Shown in pieces: positions 35,209-42,993 of a stretch of 64,000 nucleotides of DNA. The position numbers and the translations under genes are program-made. Positions within the stretch are counted from its first letter, which is position 1, and every line of letters starts with the position of its first letter. The notes under the pieces are model-generated. The model did not search any database. It saw nothing but the letters and a program-made list of their open reading frames with translations, and was not told the origin of the DNA. The stretch covers positions 496,001-560,000 of the forward strand of contig OZ242183.1 of assembly GCA_965205925.1 (NCBI GenBank), in the 5' to 3' direction. Source of the DNA: CAYRJD01 sp965205925 (GTDB lineage: Bacteria > Actinomycetota > Acidimicrobiia > Acidimicrobiales > Poriferisodalaceae).

Positions 35209-35227
35209 ATCAAATTCGCGAACCTAA
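35209..35227 (-). promoter_or_regulatory. Putative DtxR/IdeR iron box upstream of bfd-bfr
   Basis: On the minus strand the 19-bp site begins TTAGGTT and continues to an imperfect opposite half AATTTGAT around a CGCG centre, resembling the TTAGGTTAGNCTAACCTAA consensus in its first half only. It lies between the DtxR-family gene and bfd. Position supports regulation; the weak second half keeps confidence low. Confidence 0.4.
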
Positions 35228-35240
35228 CTTGGGAGTATCT

Positions 35241-35912
35241 CTAAGAAAGGGTTACAAGTATTCGCTCGGCTGCGAAAGAACTCACACCAACGGTGCCCTC
35301 TTGCATCTCAACCGTAGTTACGCCATCGGGCGAAACCGTTAGCACTTTTCCAGTACGCCCCGGCATCAACCCGGACTCTTCTAAAAAATCAAGCTGTCCC
35401 GCGGCAAACTCCAACTCCTCAGGGATGCGTTCCACCGTGAAACTCTTCAGAGGGTCAATCTCCACTAACGCAATGGCGTTGGTCGGCGGTCGGTAGTCGG
35501 TGCCAGGAATAGGGTTTCCGTGCGGGCAAGTGTTGGGATCTTTCATCACCTTCATAAGTGCTTTCTCAACATTGGGCGAGATGACATGTTCCCAGCGGCC
35601 GGCCTCATGATGAGCCTCGGCCCAACTCAGCTTCAAAATGTCCGTCAAAAATCGTTCAGCCAAACGATGCCTGCGCACCACGGTGGTGGCGATGCTCTTA
35701 CCCGCAGTAGTCAGCCGTATGTGCGTGTCATCAACAGTGACCAGACCCTCACCTTCCATACGCCGCATCATCTCTGACACAGCCGGGCGAGACACATCCA
35801 TGCGTTCGGCTATACGTGCCTGAATTACTTCGAGTCCATCTTCAGCCAGCTCGTAGATGGTTTCGGTGTACTCCTCGAAAGCGGGATGGTGTTCAGATGG
35901 CTCATAGGCCAT
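35241..35912 (-). CDS. DtxR/MntR-family metal-dependent transcriptional repressor
   Basis: A 223-residue regulator with an N-terminal winged helix (VSRPAVSEMMRRMEGEGLV recognition helix, about 40-60), the dimerisation/metal domain (about 75-140) and a C-terminal SH3/FeoA-like domain (about 150-223). Metal ligands His82, Glu86, His101, Glu108 and His109 match DtxR, but the positions of DtxR Met10 and Cys102 are Glu14 and Gly105. The metal preference therefore cannot be read simply as iron. Its location before the ferritin operon favours iron control. Confidence 0.88.
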   Translation of the reverse strand: MAYEPSEHHPAFEEYTETIYELAEDGLEVIQARIAERMDVSRPAVSEMMRRMEGEGLVTVDDTHIRLTTAGKSIATTVVRRHRLAERFLTDILKLSWAEAHHEAGRWEHVISPNVEKALMKVMKDPNTCPHGNPIPGTDYRPPTNAIALVEIDPLKSFTVERIPEELEFAAGQLDFLEESGLMPGRTGKVLTVSPDGVTTVEMQEGTVGVSSFAAERILVTLS

Positions 35913-35997
35913 ACCGCAAGGCTACTGCGGTTAGTAGCGAGTCAGATTTTGACCCCATTTAGGCCACTAAGAATGGTCTGGTCTAGGGTCAGTAACT

Positions 35998-37248
35998 GTG
36001 AGGTTCAGCATTTTCTACGAGCATCAACTGCCCAAGCCCTGGTCTGTGGGCGATGAGCATCGCATTATGAAAGAAGCATTAGAGCAGGTTCAGCTTGCCG
36101 ACAGACTCGGCTTTTCAACGGTATGGGAGGTTGAGCACCATTTTTTGGAGGAGTACAGCCACTCATCTGCACCAGAAGTGTTCCTTGCTGCCTGTGCTGC
36201 TACCACCAAGAACATAAAGATCGGCCACGGCATCGTGCCCGTTTTGCCGGGCTACAACCATCCGGCTCGAGTAGCAGAACGCATCGCAACGTTAGACATC
36301 GTCTCAGACGGGCGAGTGCAGTTCGGCACTGGTGAAACCTCTAGCGATGCCGAGTTAATCGGATTTCAAGTAGAGCGCGAACACAAGCGTGCGATGTGGG
36401 AAGAATCTGTTCCGCAGATTGCTCGCATGATGTACCAAGAGCCTTACGAGGGTTACGAAGGCAAGTGGTTCTCTATGCCGTCACGCAATGTGGTGCCCAA
36501 GCCATTGCAAAAACCGCATCCACCAATCTGGGTTGCATGCTCTCAGCGAGAGACGATTCTGATGGCGGGACGTCGCGGCATCGGTGCGCTGAGCTTCTCG
36601 TTCATAAACCCAGACGAAGCCGCTACCTGGGTGCGCGACTACTACGCCGAGTTTGATAAATGCGAAGACCCGATCGGGCTTGCACCAAATCCAAATCTTG
36701 CGGTCGTTTCCGGGTTTATGTGCCATAAAGATGAACAGACCGCTCTGGATCGCGGACTAGACGGATTCCACTTCTTCGCTTACTCGTTGTCGCACTACTA
36801 CATCCACGGAACGCATATGCCTGGCACCACAAACATCTGGAATGAGTTTGAGCAAAACCGCGAGGCAATGGGCTTTGAGCGAATCAACGCCCTGACCGAA
36901 GTGGCTCGCCTGGAGCAAGGTGAGCTAGCCGATGGTGGCTTGAACTCGTTACGGGGCTGCATTGGCACACCCGATCAAATTCGTGAGTTTGTGCGTGGCT
37001 ATGAGCAAGCAGGCGTGGACGAAATTATCTTCGTCAGCCAGGCTGGCAAAAATCGTCATGAGGACATCTGTGAAGCAATGGAGTTGTTCGCTAAAGAGGT
37101 GATGCCGGAATTTGCCGAACGTGCTGATGATGTTGAAGCGGCTAAGCGTGAACGTCACGCCGAAGCCATAGAGCGCCTTAGCAACACCAGCCACGTGGCC
37201 AAACATCCAGAAGTTGAAGAACGGATAGTTGCAAAACCGCTTGCCTGA
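35998..37248 (+). CDS. Luciferase-like (LLM class) flavin/F420-dependent monooxygenase
   Basis: TIM-barrel oxidoreductase of 416 residues. Typical blocks are the N-terminal MRFSIFYEHQLP strand, LGFSTVWEVEHHF, IKIGHGIVPVLPG, RIATLDIVSDGRVQFGTG and PHPPIWVACSQ. These enzymes use reduced flavin or F420 to oxidise or reduce small organic substrates. It is closely related to the second LLM gene at 38449, and between the two lies an MFS permease; overlaps of 20 and 4 bases tie all three together. The start is GTG 35998, without an obvious ribosome-binding site. Confidence 0.9.
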   Translation: MRFSIFYEHQLPKPWSVGDEHRIMKEALEQVQLADRLGFSTVWEVEHHFLEEYSHSSAPEVFLAACAATTKNIKIGHGIVPVLPGYNHPARVAERIATLDIVSDGRVQFGTGETSSDAELIGFQVEREHKRAMWEESVPQIARMMYQEPYEGYEGKWFSMPSRNVVPKPLQKPHPPIWVACSQRETILMAGRRGIGALSFSFINPDEAATWVRDYYAEFDKCEDPIGLAPNPNLAVVSGFMCHKDEQTALDRGLDGFHFFAYSLSHYYIHGTHMPGTTNIWNEFEQNREAMGFERINALTEVARLEQGELADGGLNSLRGCIGTPDQIREFVRGYEQAGVDEIIFVSQAGKNRHEDICEAMELFAKEVMPEFAERADDVEAAKRERHAEAIERLSNTSHVAKHPEVEERIVAKPLA

Positions 37249-38452
37249 TACAAATCAGCCACGTCGCGCTTGGCTTTATGTAGGCGGAGTGTTAGGGCCG
37301 TTTGGCGGCGGAGTGTTAAATCCGATGATCCCTGAGCTGCGGGAAGCATTCGGCGTTTCCACTAACACCGTTGCCTGGGGTTTCACCGGATATCTGCTGC
37401 CGTTTGCAGTGTTGTTACTGGTATCAGGCACGCTTGGTACTCGCTGGGGAGTGGCGCGATCGCTGCGGTTTGCGTTTGCCTTGTATGTGCCTGCGACCTT
37501 GTTTTGTGTCATTGCGCCAAATTTTGCTTGGTTCATGGTTGGGCGAGTGGTTCAAGGTTCGCTTAATGCGTTTATGACTCCGCTGCTGATCGCGTCTCTA
37601 ACAGAAAACATTGAGCCGTCTCGGCTGGGTCGCGTGGTCGGCTCGTATGCGGCGTTTCAGTCGTTGGGCCAAATCATGGCGCCGTTGTTGGGTGGAGTCA
37701 GTGCCGACATTGACTGGCGGCTGGTTTTTGTGCTTGTAGCGCTGGTGTCTGCGCTGGTTGCAGTAAAACTGCCACCTGCCAGCGGTGTAATAGCCAGCAA
37801 GTTTGCTGGGCAAAACCAAGCCACAGGGTCAGCCAGCGCCGGACCAAATCTGCGCGCACTTTTGCGGCGACCAACCTTGCTTCTAGGTGCCACAGCACTG
37901 GCAGCAGCAGCAGGGCCCCTCAATGTCGTACCGCTGGTGTCATTAACAGCGCGCGACGAGCTTGGCCTGTCGGGCGGCGCCACCGGCTTGTTGCTATTGG
38001 CAGGCACCGGATCGGCGATGGTGTTGGTGCAACCTTGGGGGAAGTTGAGTGACGCCTGGGGTGTCCGGCGAGCCATCGTCGCGGCTCTGGTGTTGTCTGG
38101 TTTGTTTGTTGTAGTTCTCGGCACAGTGAACTCGGTGCTTGCGCTAACACTGATGTGGGTTCTTACCGGTGCTTCAATCCAGTTCGTGGTAGTCGGATTT
38201 CAACTGCTGGCAGCTAATGCAGACAGCACTAACCGTGGCGGCGTCATTAGCTTCACCTTGTCGCACCGCTTTTTTGGGCACAGCTTGGGCACCCTCATCT
38301 GGGTACCGGTTTTTACCGCCAGCCCTAGCACCGCTTACACTGCTTCTGCGCTGGTAGCGGTGCTAGCAATAGCAGCGGTGCTGGCATCAGGCCTTGGAAA
38401 GATGACACGGTCAAACGGCAAGGGGCCAGTAAAGGGGAAACCAGCAGCATGA
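37229..38452 (+). CDS. MFS transporter between two LLM monooxygenases
   Basis: Major facilitator protein of 407 residues with about 12 helices. Helix 1-2 loop (LNPMIPELREAFGVS), the SGTLGTRWGVARSLRF motif A, and GRVVQGSLNAFMTPLLIAS are recognisable from the DHA2-like drug exporter group. The substrate is unknown, but it probably matches that of the flanking monooxygenases. TTG 37229 overlaps the previous gene by 20 bases; the 3' end overlaps the next by 4. Confidence 0.85.
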   Translation: MQNRLPDTNQPRRAWLYVGGVLGPFGGGVLNPMIPELREAFGVSTNTVAWGFTGYLLPFAVLLLVSGTLGTRWGVARSLRFAFALYVPATLFCVIAPNFAWFMVGRVVQGSLNAFMTPLLIASLTENIEPSRLGRVVGSYAAFQSLGQIMAPLLGGVSADIDWRLVFVLVALVSALVAVKLPPASGVIASKFAGQNQATGSASAGPNLRALLRRPTLLLGATALAAAAGPLNVVPLVSLTARDELGLSGGATGLLLLAGTGSAMVLVQPWGKLSDAWGVRRAIVAALVLSGLFVVVLGTVNSVLALTLMWVLTGASIQFVVVGFQLLAANADSTNRGGVISFTLSHRFFGHSLGTLIWVPVFTASPSTAYTASALVAVLAIAAVLASGLGKMTRSNGKGPVKGKPAA

Positions 38453-39681
38453 AATTCGGTATTTTTTATGAACTTCAGTTGCCTCGTCCTTGGACAGAGC
38501 ATTCCGAGTACAACCTGTTTCAACAAGCACTCGACCAAATAGAGCTAGCCGACAAGTTGGGTTACGACTATGCGTGGGAGGTCGAGCATCACTTCCTAGA
38601 GGAGTACAGCCACTCGTCTGCGCCGGAGGTTTTTCTTGGTGCGGCCAGTCAACGCACCTCCAACATCCGGTTGGGACATGGCATCGTGCAGCTACCAACT
38701 AATCATCCGGCTCGAGTAGCCGAACGCGTTGCCACGCTTGACCTTGTAAGCGGTGGGCGAGTGGAGCTTGGACTGGGCGAAGGATCGTCGGTAACCGAGC
38801 TGCATCCGTTCGATAGACGTTTTCGTGACAAGCGAGAGGTCTGGGAGGATGCCGTTCGCTGCATGATGCCGATGTTTACCGCCACCGATGCCGCCTACGA
38901 GGGCGACATTTTCTCTATGCCGTCGCGCAACGTTGTGCCCAAACCCATGCAAAAACCACATCCACCTTTGTGGGTGGCTTGCAGCCAGCTTGACACGATC
39001 GTGATGGCCGCTCAACGCGGTATGGGCGCATTGGGGTTCTCGTTTGTGTCCGCCGATGCTGCAACGGCATGGGTCAACGCGTACTACAACGCCTTCACCA
39101 AGCACTTTGAACCGTTGTGCGATTATCAAACCAACCCGGGCGTGGCGATAGTCAGTCCGTTTATGTGCGCCCCAACCGACGAAGAGGCTCAAGCCAAGGC
39201 AGAAGGCTGGACGTTTTTCCAGTTCGCACTGGTGTTTTACAACTCTCATGGTCCGGTTGAGCCAGGCTCAGTCAATCTGTGGGACGAGTATCAGCAGTGG
39301 AAGAAGACAGAAAAGGGTCAAAAGGCCGATCGAACCGTTGGACTAGTTGGTTCGCCGGAGACGATCATTCGTCGGCTTGAGATGTACGAAAAATCTCACA
39401 TCGACCAGGTGATCTTGCTAAATCAAGCCGGTAAGAACACTCATGAAGACATCTGCTCCAGCCTGGAGCTGTTTGCGAAAGACGTCATGCCGCAGTTCCA
39501 TGCGCGCGACGAAAAGCATCAAGCCTGGAAAGAAGCGGTGCTAGCAGGCGACATCGAGCTAGAAGAAATCGACACGGATGTTTACCAAATGATTACCAAC
39601 CAGACGCCGAAGGAGCGGCGCGAGGTGATTGAAGCAAAAAAGCGTGAGGCCCGCGCCAAGCAGTCCGTAGGCCTGAGCTAG
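38449..39681 (+). CDS. Luciferase-like (LLM class) monooxygenase, paralogue
   Basis: A 410-residue paralogue of the enzyme at 35998, sharing the blocks WEVEHHFLEEYSHSSAPEVFL (in part), FSMPSRNVVPKP and NQAGKNTHEDIC. The segment after LGHGIVQLP lacks three residues compared with the first copy, and the substrate loop (250-300) differs. The two may form a heteromer, as in bacterial luciferase, or act on related substrates; this is inference. ATG 38449 overlaps the MFS stop, and its own stop overlaps the dehalogenase stop by 4 bases. Confidence 0.9.
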   Translation: MKFGIFYELQLPRPWTEHSEYNLFQQALDQIELADKLGYDYAWEVEHHFLEEYSHSSAPEVFLGAASQRTSNIRLGHGIVQLPTNHPARVAERVATLDLVSGGRVELGLGEGSSVTELHPFDRRFRDKREVWEDAVRCMMPMFTATDAAYEGDIFSMPSRNVVPKPMQKPHPPLWVACSQLDTIVMAAQRGMGALGFSFVSADAATAWVNAYYNAFTKHFEPLCDYQTNPGVAIVSPFMCAPTDEEAQAKAEGWTFFQFALVFYNSHGPVEPGSVNLWDEYQQWKKTEKGQKADRTVGLVGSPETIIRRLEMYEKSHIDQVILLNQAGKNTHEDICSSLELFAKDVMPQFHARDEKHQAWKEAVLAGDIELEEIDTDVYQMITNQTPKERREVIEAKKREARAKQSVGLS

Positions 39682-40553
39682 CGCTTCGGCAGCCAGGCGG
39701 CTACCGCCTGGCCAATTTCGTCTGGGCTGTCTTCTTGGGCAAAATGATCGCCCGGAACTGTTAGCTCGGTCTGGTTTGCCCAGCCACGGCAAAACTCAAG
39801 CTGCGAACCGTTCAAGATCGCACCCGGGTCGCAGTTGATCAGCAGTTTCGGCATGTCATTGGTTGACATCCACTGCGCATAATCGTTAACTATCTTCACC
39901 ACGTCGGCCGGCTCACCGTTGATCGGAATCTGACGTGGCCAAGTCAGTGTTGGTCGGCGGTGCTGGGGTTCTACAAACGGTCGGCGGTACTCGTTGTGTT
40001 CTTCTTCGCTGAGGTCGCGAATAATCGCACCAGGTAACACCCCTTCCACGAACAGATTTTTCGTAATGATCATTTCTTCACCTGCTGGGCTTCTGAATCC
40101 TTGGAAAGCGCGAGTGGCCACCTCAGGCCATTCCTCCCAAGTGACCGGCCGAACGATCGATTCCAAATAAGCAATACCTGCCATCCGGTCGCGGTGACGG
40201 TTTGCCCAGTCAAAGCCAAGCGCCGAACCCCAGTCATGGATTACGAGGGTGACATGGTCGCCTAGGTCAAGCTGGTCGAACAGCTCGTCGAGATACTCCC
40301 TGTGTTGCACGAACGTGTACGAGTCCGGACCGGTGTCGTCCAACTTGTCCGAGTCACCATGCCCGATCAGGTCGGGCGCTATGCAACGAGCGTGTGGCGA
40401 CACGTGAGGAATGATGTTGCGCCACAGGTACGACGAAGTGGGGTTGCCGTGCAAGAACACCACCGGTTCGCCGCTGCCACTCTCGTGGTAAGCCATCTGC
40501 TTACCGTTGATGGTGAGGTACTTCTTGCTAAGTGGTTCTGCGCTAATTGGCAT
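39678..40553 (-). CDS. dhaA: Haloalkane dehalogenase, LinB-like (HLD-II)
   Basis: Alpha/beta hydrolase of 291 residues that cleaves carbon-halogen bonds to give alcohol and halide. The full LinB-type pentad is visible: nucleophile Asp107 in HDWG, halide-stabilising Trp108 and Asn37 (HGNPTSSYLWRN), catalytic acid Glu131 and base His270 (GDHFAQED). The loop LINCDPGAIL also follows LinB. ATG 40553 is the start. It converges on the LLM operon, suggesting a shared halogenated or xenobiotic substrate, but co-regulation is not shown. Confidence 0.92.
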   Translation of the reverse strand: MPISAEPLSKKYLTINGKQMAYHESGSGEPVVFLHGNPTSSYLWRNIIPHVSPHARCIAPDLIGHGDSDKLDDTGPDSYTFVQHREYLDELFDQLDLGDHVTLVIHDWGSALGFDWANRHRDRMAGIAYLESIVRPVTWEEWPEVATRAFQGFRSPAGEEMIITKNLFVEGVLPGAIIRDLSEEEHNEYRRPFVEPQHRRPTLTWPRQIPINGEPADVVKIVNDYAQWMSTNDMPKLLINCDPGAILNGSQLEFCRGWANQTELTVPGDHFAQEDSPDEIGQAVAAWLPKR

Positions 40554-40601
40554 GGCTAGTTCTCCTGGTTTTTGAGCAGGCTATCTAGTCAAGATTGCTA
40601 G

Positions 40602-41366
40602 TCAGGCTCGTCGAAACAGCAGCTGAAACTCAACCACTCCGAAGTCGTCGGCTTGAGCAACGATGCCAGCGCTCGGCGTGGTCACGCCAAAGTCTGCAAA
40701 CGTGACGGTGGCCGTACCGGTCACCAAGATCCACTCGTCAACGGTTTGCGCCTCAACCATGAAATCGGTTGGCACGGACACGTTGTTAAGGGTGAGTATC
40801 CCGCTTGCGGTGTAACTAACGGGACGTTCACTAGAAATGGCAGTGTCACCCAGCTCGACGGGCTGGGTTAACGCAAAGGTAGCTAGTGGGTAATCGTTCG
40901 TGTTGAGCGCTCTAAGCACGGCACCATCGCGGCGCGAGTCATTGGTGGTGATGGTTGACAAGTCGACGGTGATCGTCGTAGAGACGAGCACAGTGCCTTC
41001 TATTGTCAGGCTGCCGCTGACATCACCCGTGCGCCCCACCGCAGTCGTACGACCAATACGTAACAACTCTTCCTCTACGCGAAAGCCTGCAAACGAACCA
41101 GTAGCGCTCTCATAGTCAAAGGTGCCTTGACTCGTTTCGACTATCCAATCACCCTCAACGGACGTAGCTAAGGGTGCTGCAGGTGTACCGGTTGAATCCG
41201 TCCTGTTTGTGTTGCTAGCGCTAGTCGTTTGCACACCCGCTATGGCGTCTTCCAAGTTCACGGGTTCGGGCGTGAACTGAGTTAGTCGCCAGATCCCAAG
41301 GGCACCACTCGCAACAACCACCAAAATCAGCACTGTTACGAGCAAAACCTTGCCCCGTCTAAACAC
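40602..41366 (-). CDS. YceI-like domain protein with membrane anchor
   Basis: Protein of 254 residues with an N-terminal transmembrane helix (about 7-27), a Thr/Asn/Ser-rich linker and a YceI-like lipocalin domain (about 72-254). Signature features are DWIVETSQGTFDYESATGSF at the domain start, the RDGAVLRALNTNDYPLATFAL block and a closing VEFQLLFRR strand. YceI proteins bind isoprenoid or other long lipids in the periplasm; here it would be held outside the membrane. The TTG/ATG at 41366 is only 65 bases from the divergent gene. Confidence 0.85.
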   Translation of the reverse strand: MFRRGKVLLVTVLILVVVASGALGIWRLTQFTPEPVNLEDAIAGVQTTSASNTNRTDSTGTPAAPLATSVEGDWIVETSQGTFDYESATGSFAGFRVEEELLRIGRTTAVGRTGDVSGSLTIEGTVLVSTTITVDLSTITTNDSRRDGAVLRALNTNDYPLATFALTQPVELGDTAISSERPVSYTASGILTLNNVSVPTDFMVEAQTVDEWILVTGTATVTFADFGVTTPSAGIVAQADDFGVVEFQLLFRRA

Positions 41367-41431
41367 GGATCAAAACTAATACGGAACTGCCACTACCTGT
41401 TATCGCCTTCGCAGATAGCGTCAGGCATGCT

Positions 41432-42532
41432 GTGCGACTAAACGAGCCTGGCGAAGAGCCGCGTCTTGGACTGACATTTGATGATGTTTTAATCATCCCG
41501 CAAAGATCATCAATCCGGTCGCGCCATGACGTATCTCTACACACACAGTTTTCTCGTCGTCTTGAACTAGAGATCCCGTTGGTAGCAGCCAACATGGACA
41601 CCATTTGCGAGCACGAGATGGCGATCACCATGGCTCAGCTGGGCGGGTTAGGTGTAATCCACCGGTTTATGGATCCACAATCTCAGGCAGATCAGGTCGC
41701 CCAAGTGAAATCGGCCGGCCCCCTACAGGTGGCTGCTGCGGTAGGCATCGACGACATACTTAAGCGTTCGCATTTACTGGTTGATGCCGGCGCGGACGCC
41801 CTAGTGCTTGACATCGCTCACGGCCACAGCGATCATGCGATCGAAGCCGTAGAAGAACTTAAATCCCAGCACAGCGAAGTTGACATCGTTGCTGGCAACG
41901 TCGCTACAGCCACAGGTGCCAGAGATCTTGTTGATGCCGGCGCGGACGCCATCAAGGTGGGAGTAGGGCCGGGCAGCATGTGCATCACGCGCATGGTGGC
42001 TGGAGTCGGTATGCCGCAACTGAGCGCCATCGCAGAGGTAGCCGAGTCGGTAGATGTTCCGGTCATCGCCGACGGAGGCGTGCGTTCGTCGGGCGATATC
42101 GCCAAAGCACTTGCTGGCGGTGGCACCAGCGTGATGGTGGCCGGAATACTTGCTGGCACCAAAGAAACTCCCGGTGAGATAGAGCAAGGCCCGCACGGCC
42201 TACAAAAACGCTTCCGAGGGATGGCTAGCTTCGAAGCGATAAGAGCTCGAGCGGATCGGCAGTGCGAAGACCTCGGTGAGGATTACCTGGAGGATCGTGC
42301 ACCCGAGGGAGTGGAGAGTGCGGTGCCATACCGAGGTGAAGCAACAACATTGGTGCGCCAACTAATGGCAGGGGTTCGCAGCGCGATGAGCTATTCAAAC
42401 GCTCGCAATCTGTCAGAGTTCCGAAGCCAAGCCGAGTTTGTGCGGATCACCGCCATGGGCTACACCGAAAACACAGCACATGGTGCTGAGCTCAGCATCG
42501 CTTCACAATCAGCCAAACCTCAGGCTGACTAG
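41432..42532 (+). CDS. IMP dehydrogenase/GMP reductase family protein without CBS domains
   Basis: TIM-barrel purine enzyme of 366 residues. The N-terminal LTFDDVLIIPQRS, catalytic Cys184 in GPGSMCITR, the IADGGVRSSGDIAKAL phosphate site and a C-terminal flap are present. The two CBS domains usual in IMP dehydrogenase are absent. AANMDT and GGLGVIHRFM, plus a flap with DRQ where IMP dehydrogenase has an Arg-Tyr pair, lean toward GMP reductase. The distinction matters: one makes XMP, the other recycles GMP to IMP. Start GTG 41432. Confidence 0.85.
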   Translation: MRLNEPGEEPRLGLTFDDVLIIPQRSSIRSRHDVSLHTQFSRRLELEIPLVAANMDTICEHEMAITMAQLGGLGVIHRFMDPQSQADQVAQVKSAGPLQVAAAVGIDDILKRSHLLVDAGADALVLDIAHGHSDHAIEAVEELKSQHSEVDIVAGNVATATGARDLVDAGADAIKVGVGPGSMCITRMVAGVGMPQLSAIAEVAESVDVPVIADGGVRSSGDIAKALAGGGTSVMVAGILAGTKETPGEIEQGPHGLQKRFRGMASFEAIRARADRQCEDLGEDYLEDRAPEGVESAVPYRGEATTLVRQLMAGVRSAMSYSNARNLSEFRSQAEFVRITAMGYTENTAHGAELSIASQSAKPQAD

Positions 42533-42570
42533 TAGCACAAGCGTTTGCAGTAGTAGAAATAACCAGAGTC

Positions 42571-42978
42571 ATGCCAGACCCAACTGATCGTTCAGAGCCT
42601 GTAACTCATCCTGACCCCTCAATACTCATCGAGCGGCTGGAAGCATTTCCAAATCCGAACACGAACCGCCCTTACGAGGTGCGTTGTGAAACACCCGAAC
42701 TCAGTTGCAACTGCCCGTTCACCGGTCAGCCAGATATTGCGACAATCACCATCTCCTACACACCTAACCAGTACTTAGTCGAGTTGAAATCGCTGAAGAT
42801 GTATCTGTGGGGATACAAAGACATCGCTATCGCACATGAGGAGATCACCAATCGCATCCTGGATGATCTAGTAGCCACGATTTCGCCGCATAAAATGCGT
42901 GTGGAAACTCGTTGGAATGTGCGTGGCGGTATCACAACCACAATCACTACTGAGCATCCGACTGAGCAACCGACCTAG
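42571..42978 (+). CDS. queF: NADPH-dependent 7-cyano-7-deazaguanine reductase QueF
   Basis: Reduces preQ0 to preQ1 in queuosine synthesis. The unimodular 135-residue length, catalytic Cys and Asp in CPFTGQPDIATI, the VELKSLKMYLW motif for NADPH and substrate, the HEEITNRI helix and the RGGI end all match. Actinobacteria often lack queuosine genes, and queC, queD and queE are not next to it here. Start ATG 42571, 38 bases after the preceding gene. Confidence 0.92.
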   Translation: MPDPTDRSEPVTHPDPSILIERLEAFPNPNTNRPYEVRCETPELSCNCPFTGQPDIATITISYTPNQYLVELKSLKMYLWGYKDIAIAHEEITNRILDDLVATISPHKMRVETRWNVRGGITTTITTEHPTEQPT

Positions 42979-42993
42979 ATTCTTGAGCCAGCT

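Noticed and set aside
38692..39249. 185-residue minus-strand open frame
   Set aside because: It lies wholly opposite the second luciferase-like gene, whose motifs are clear.
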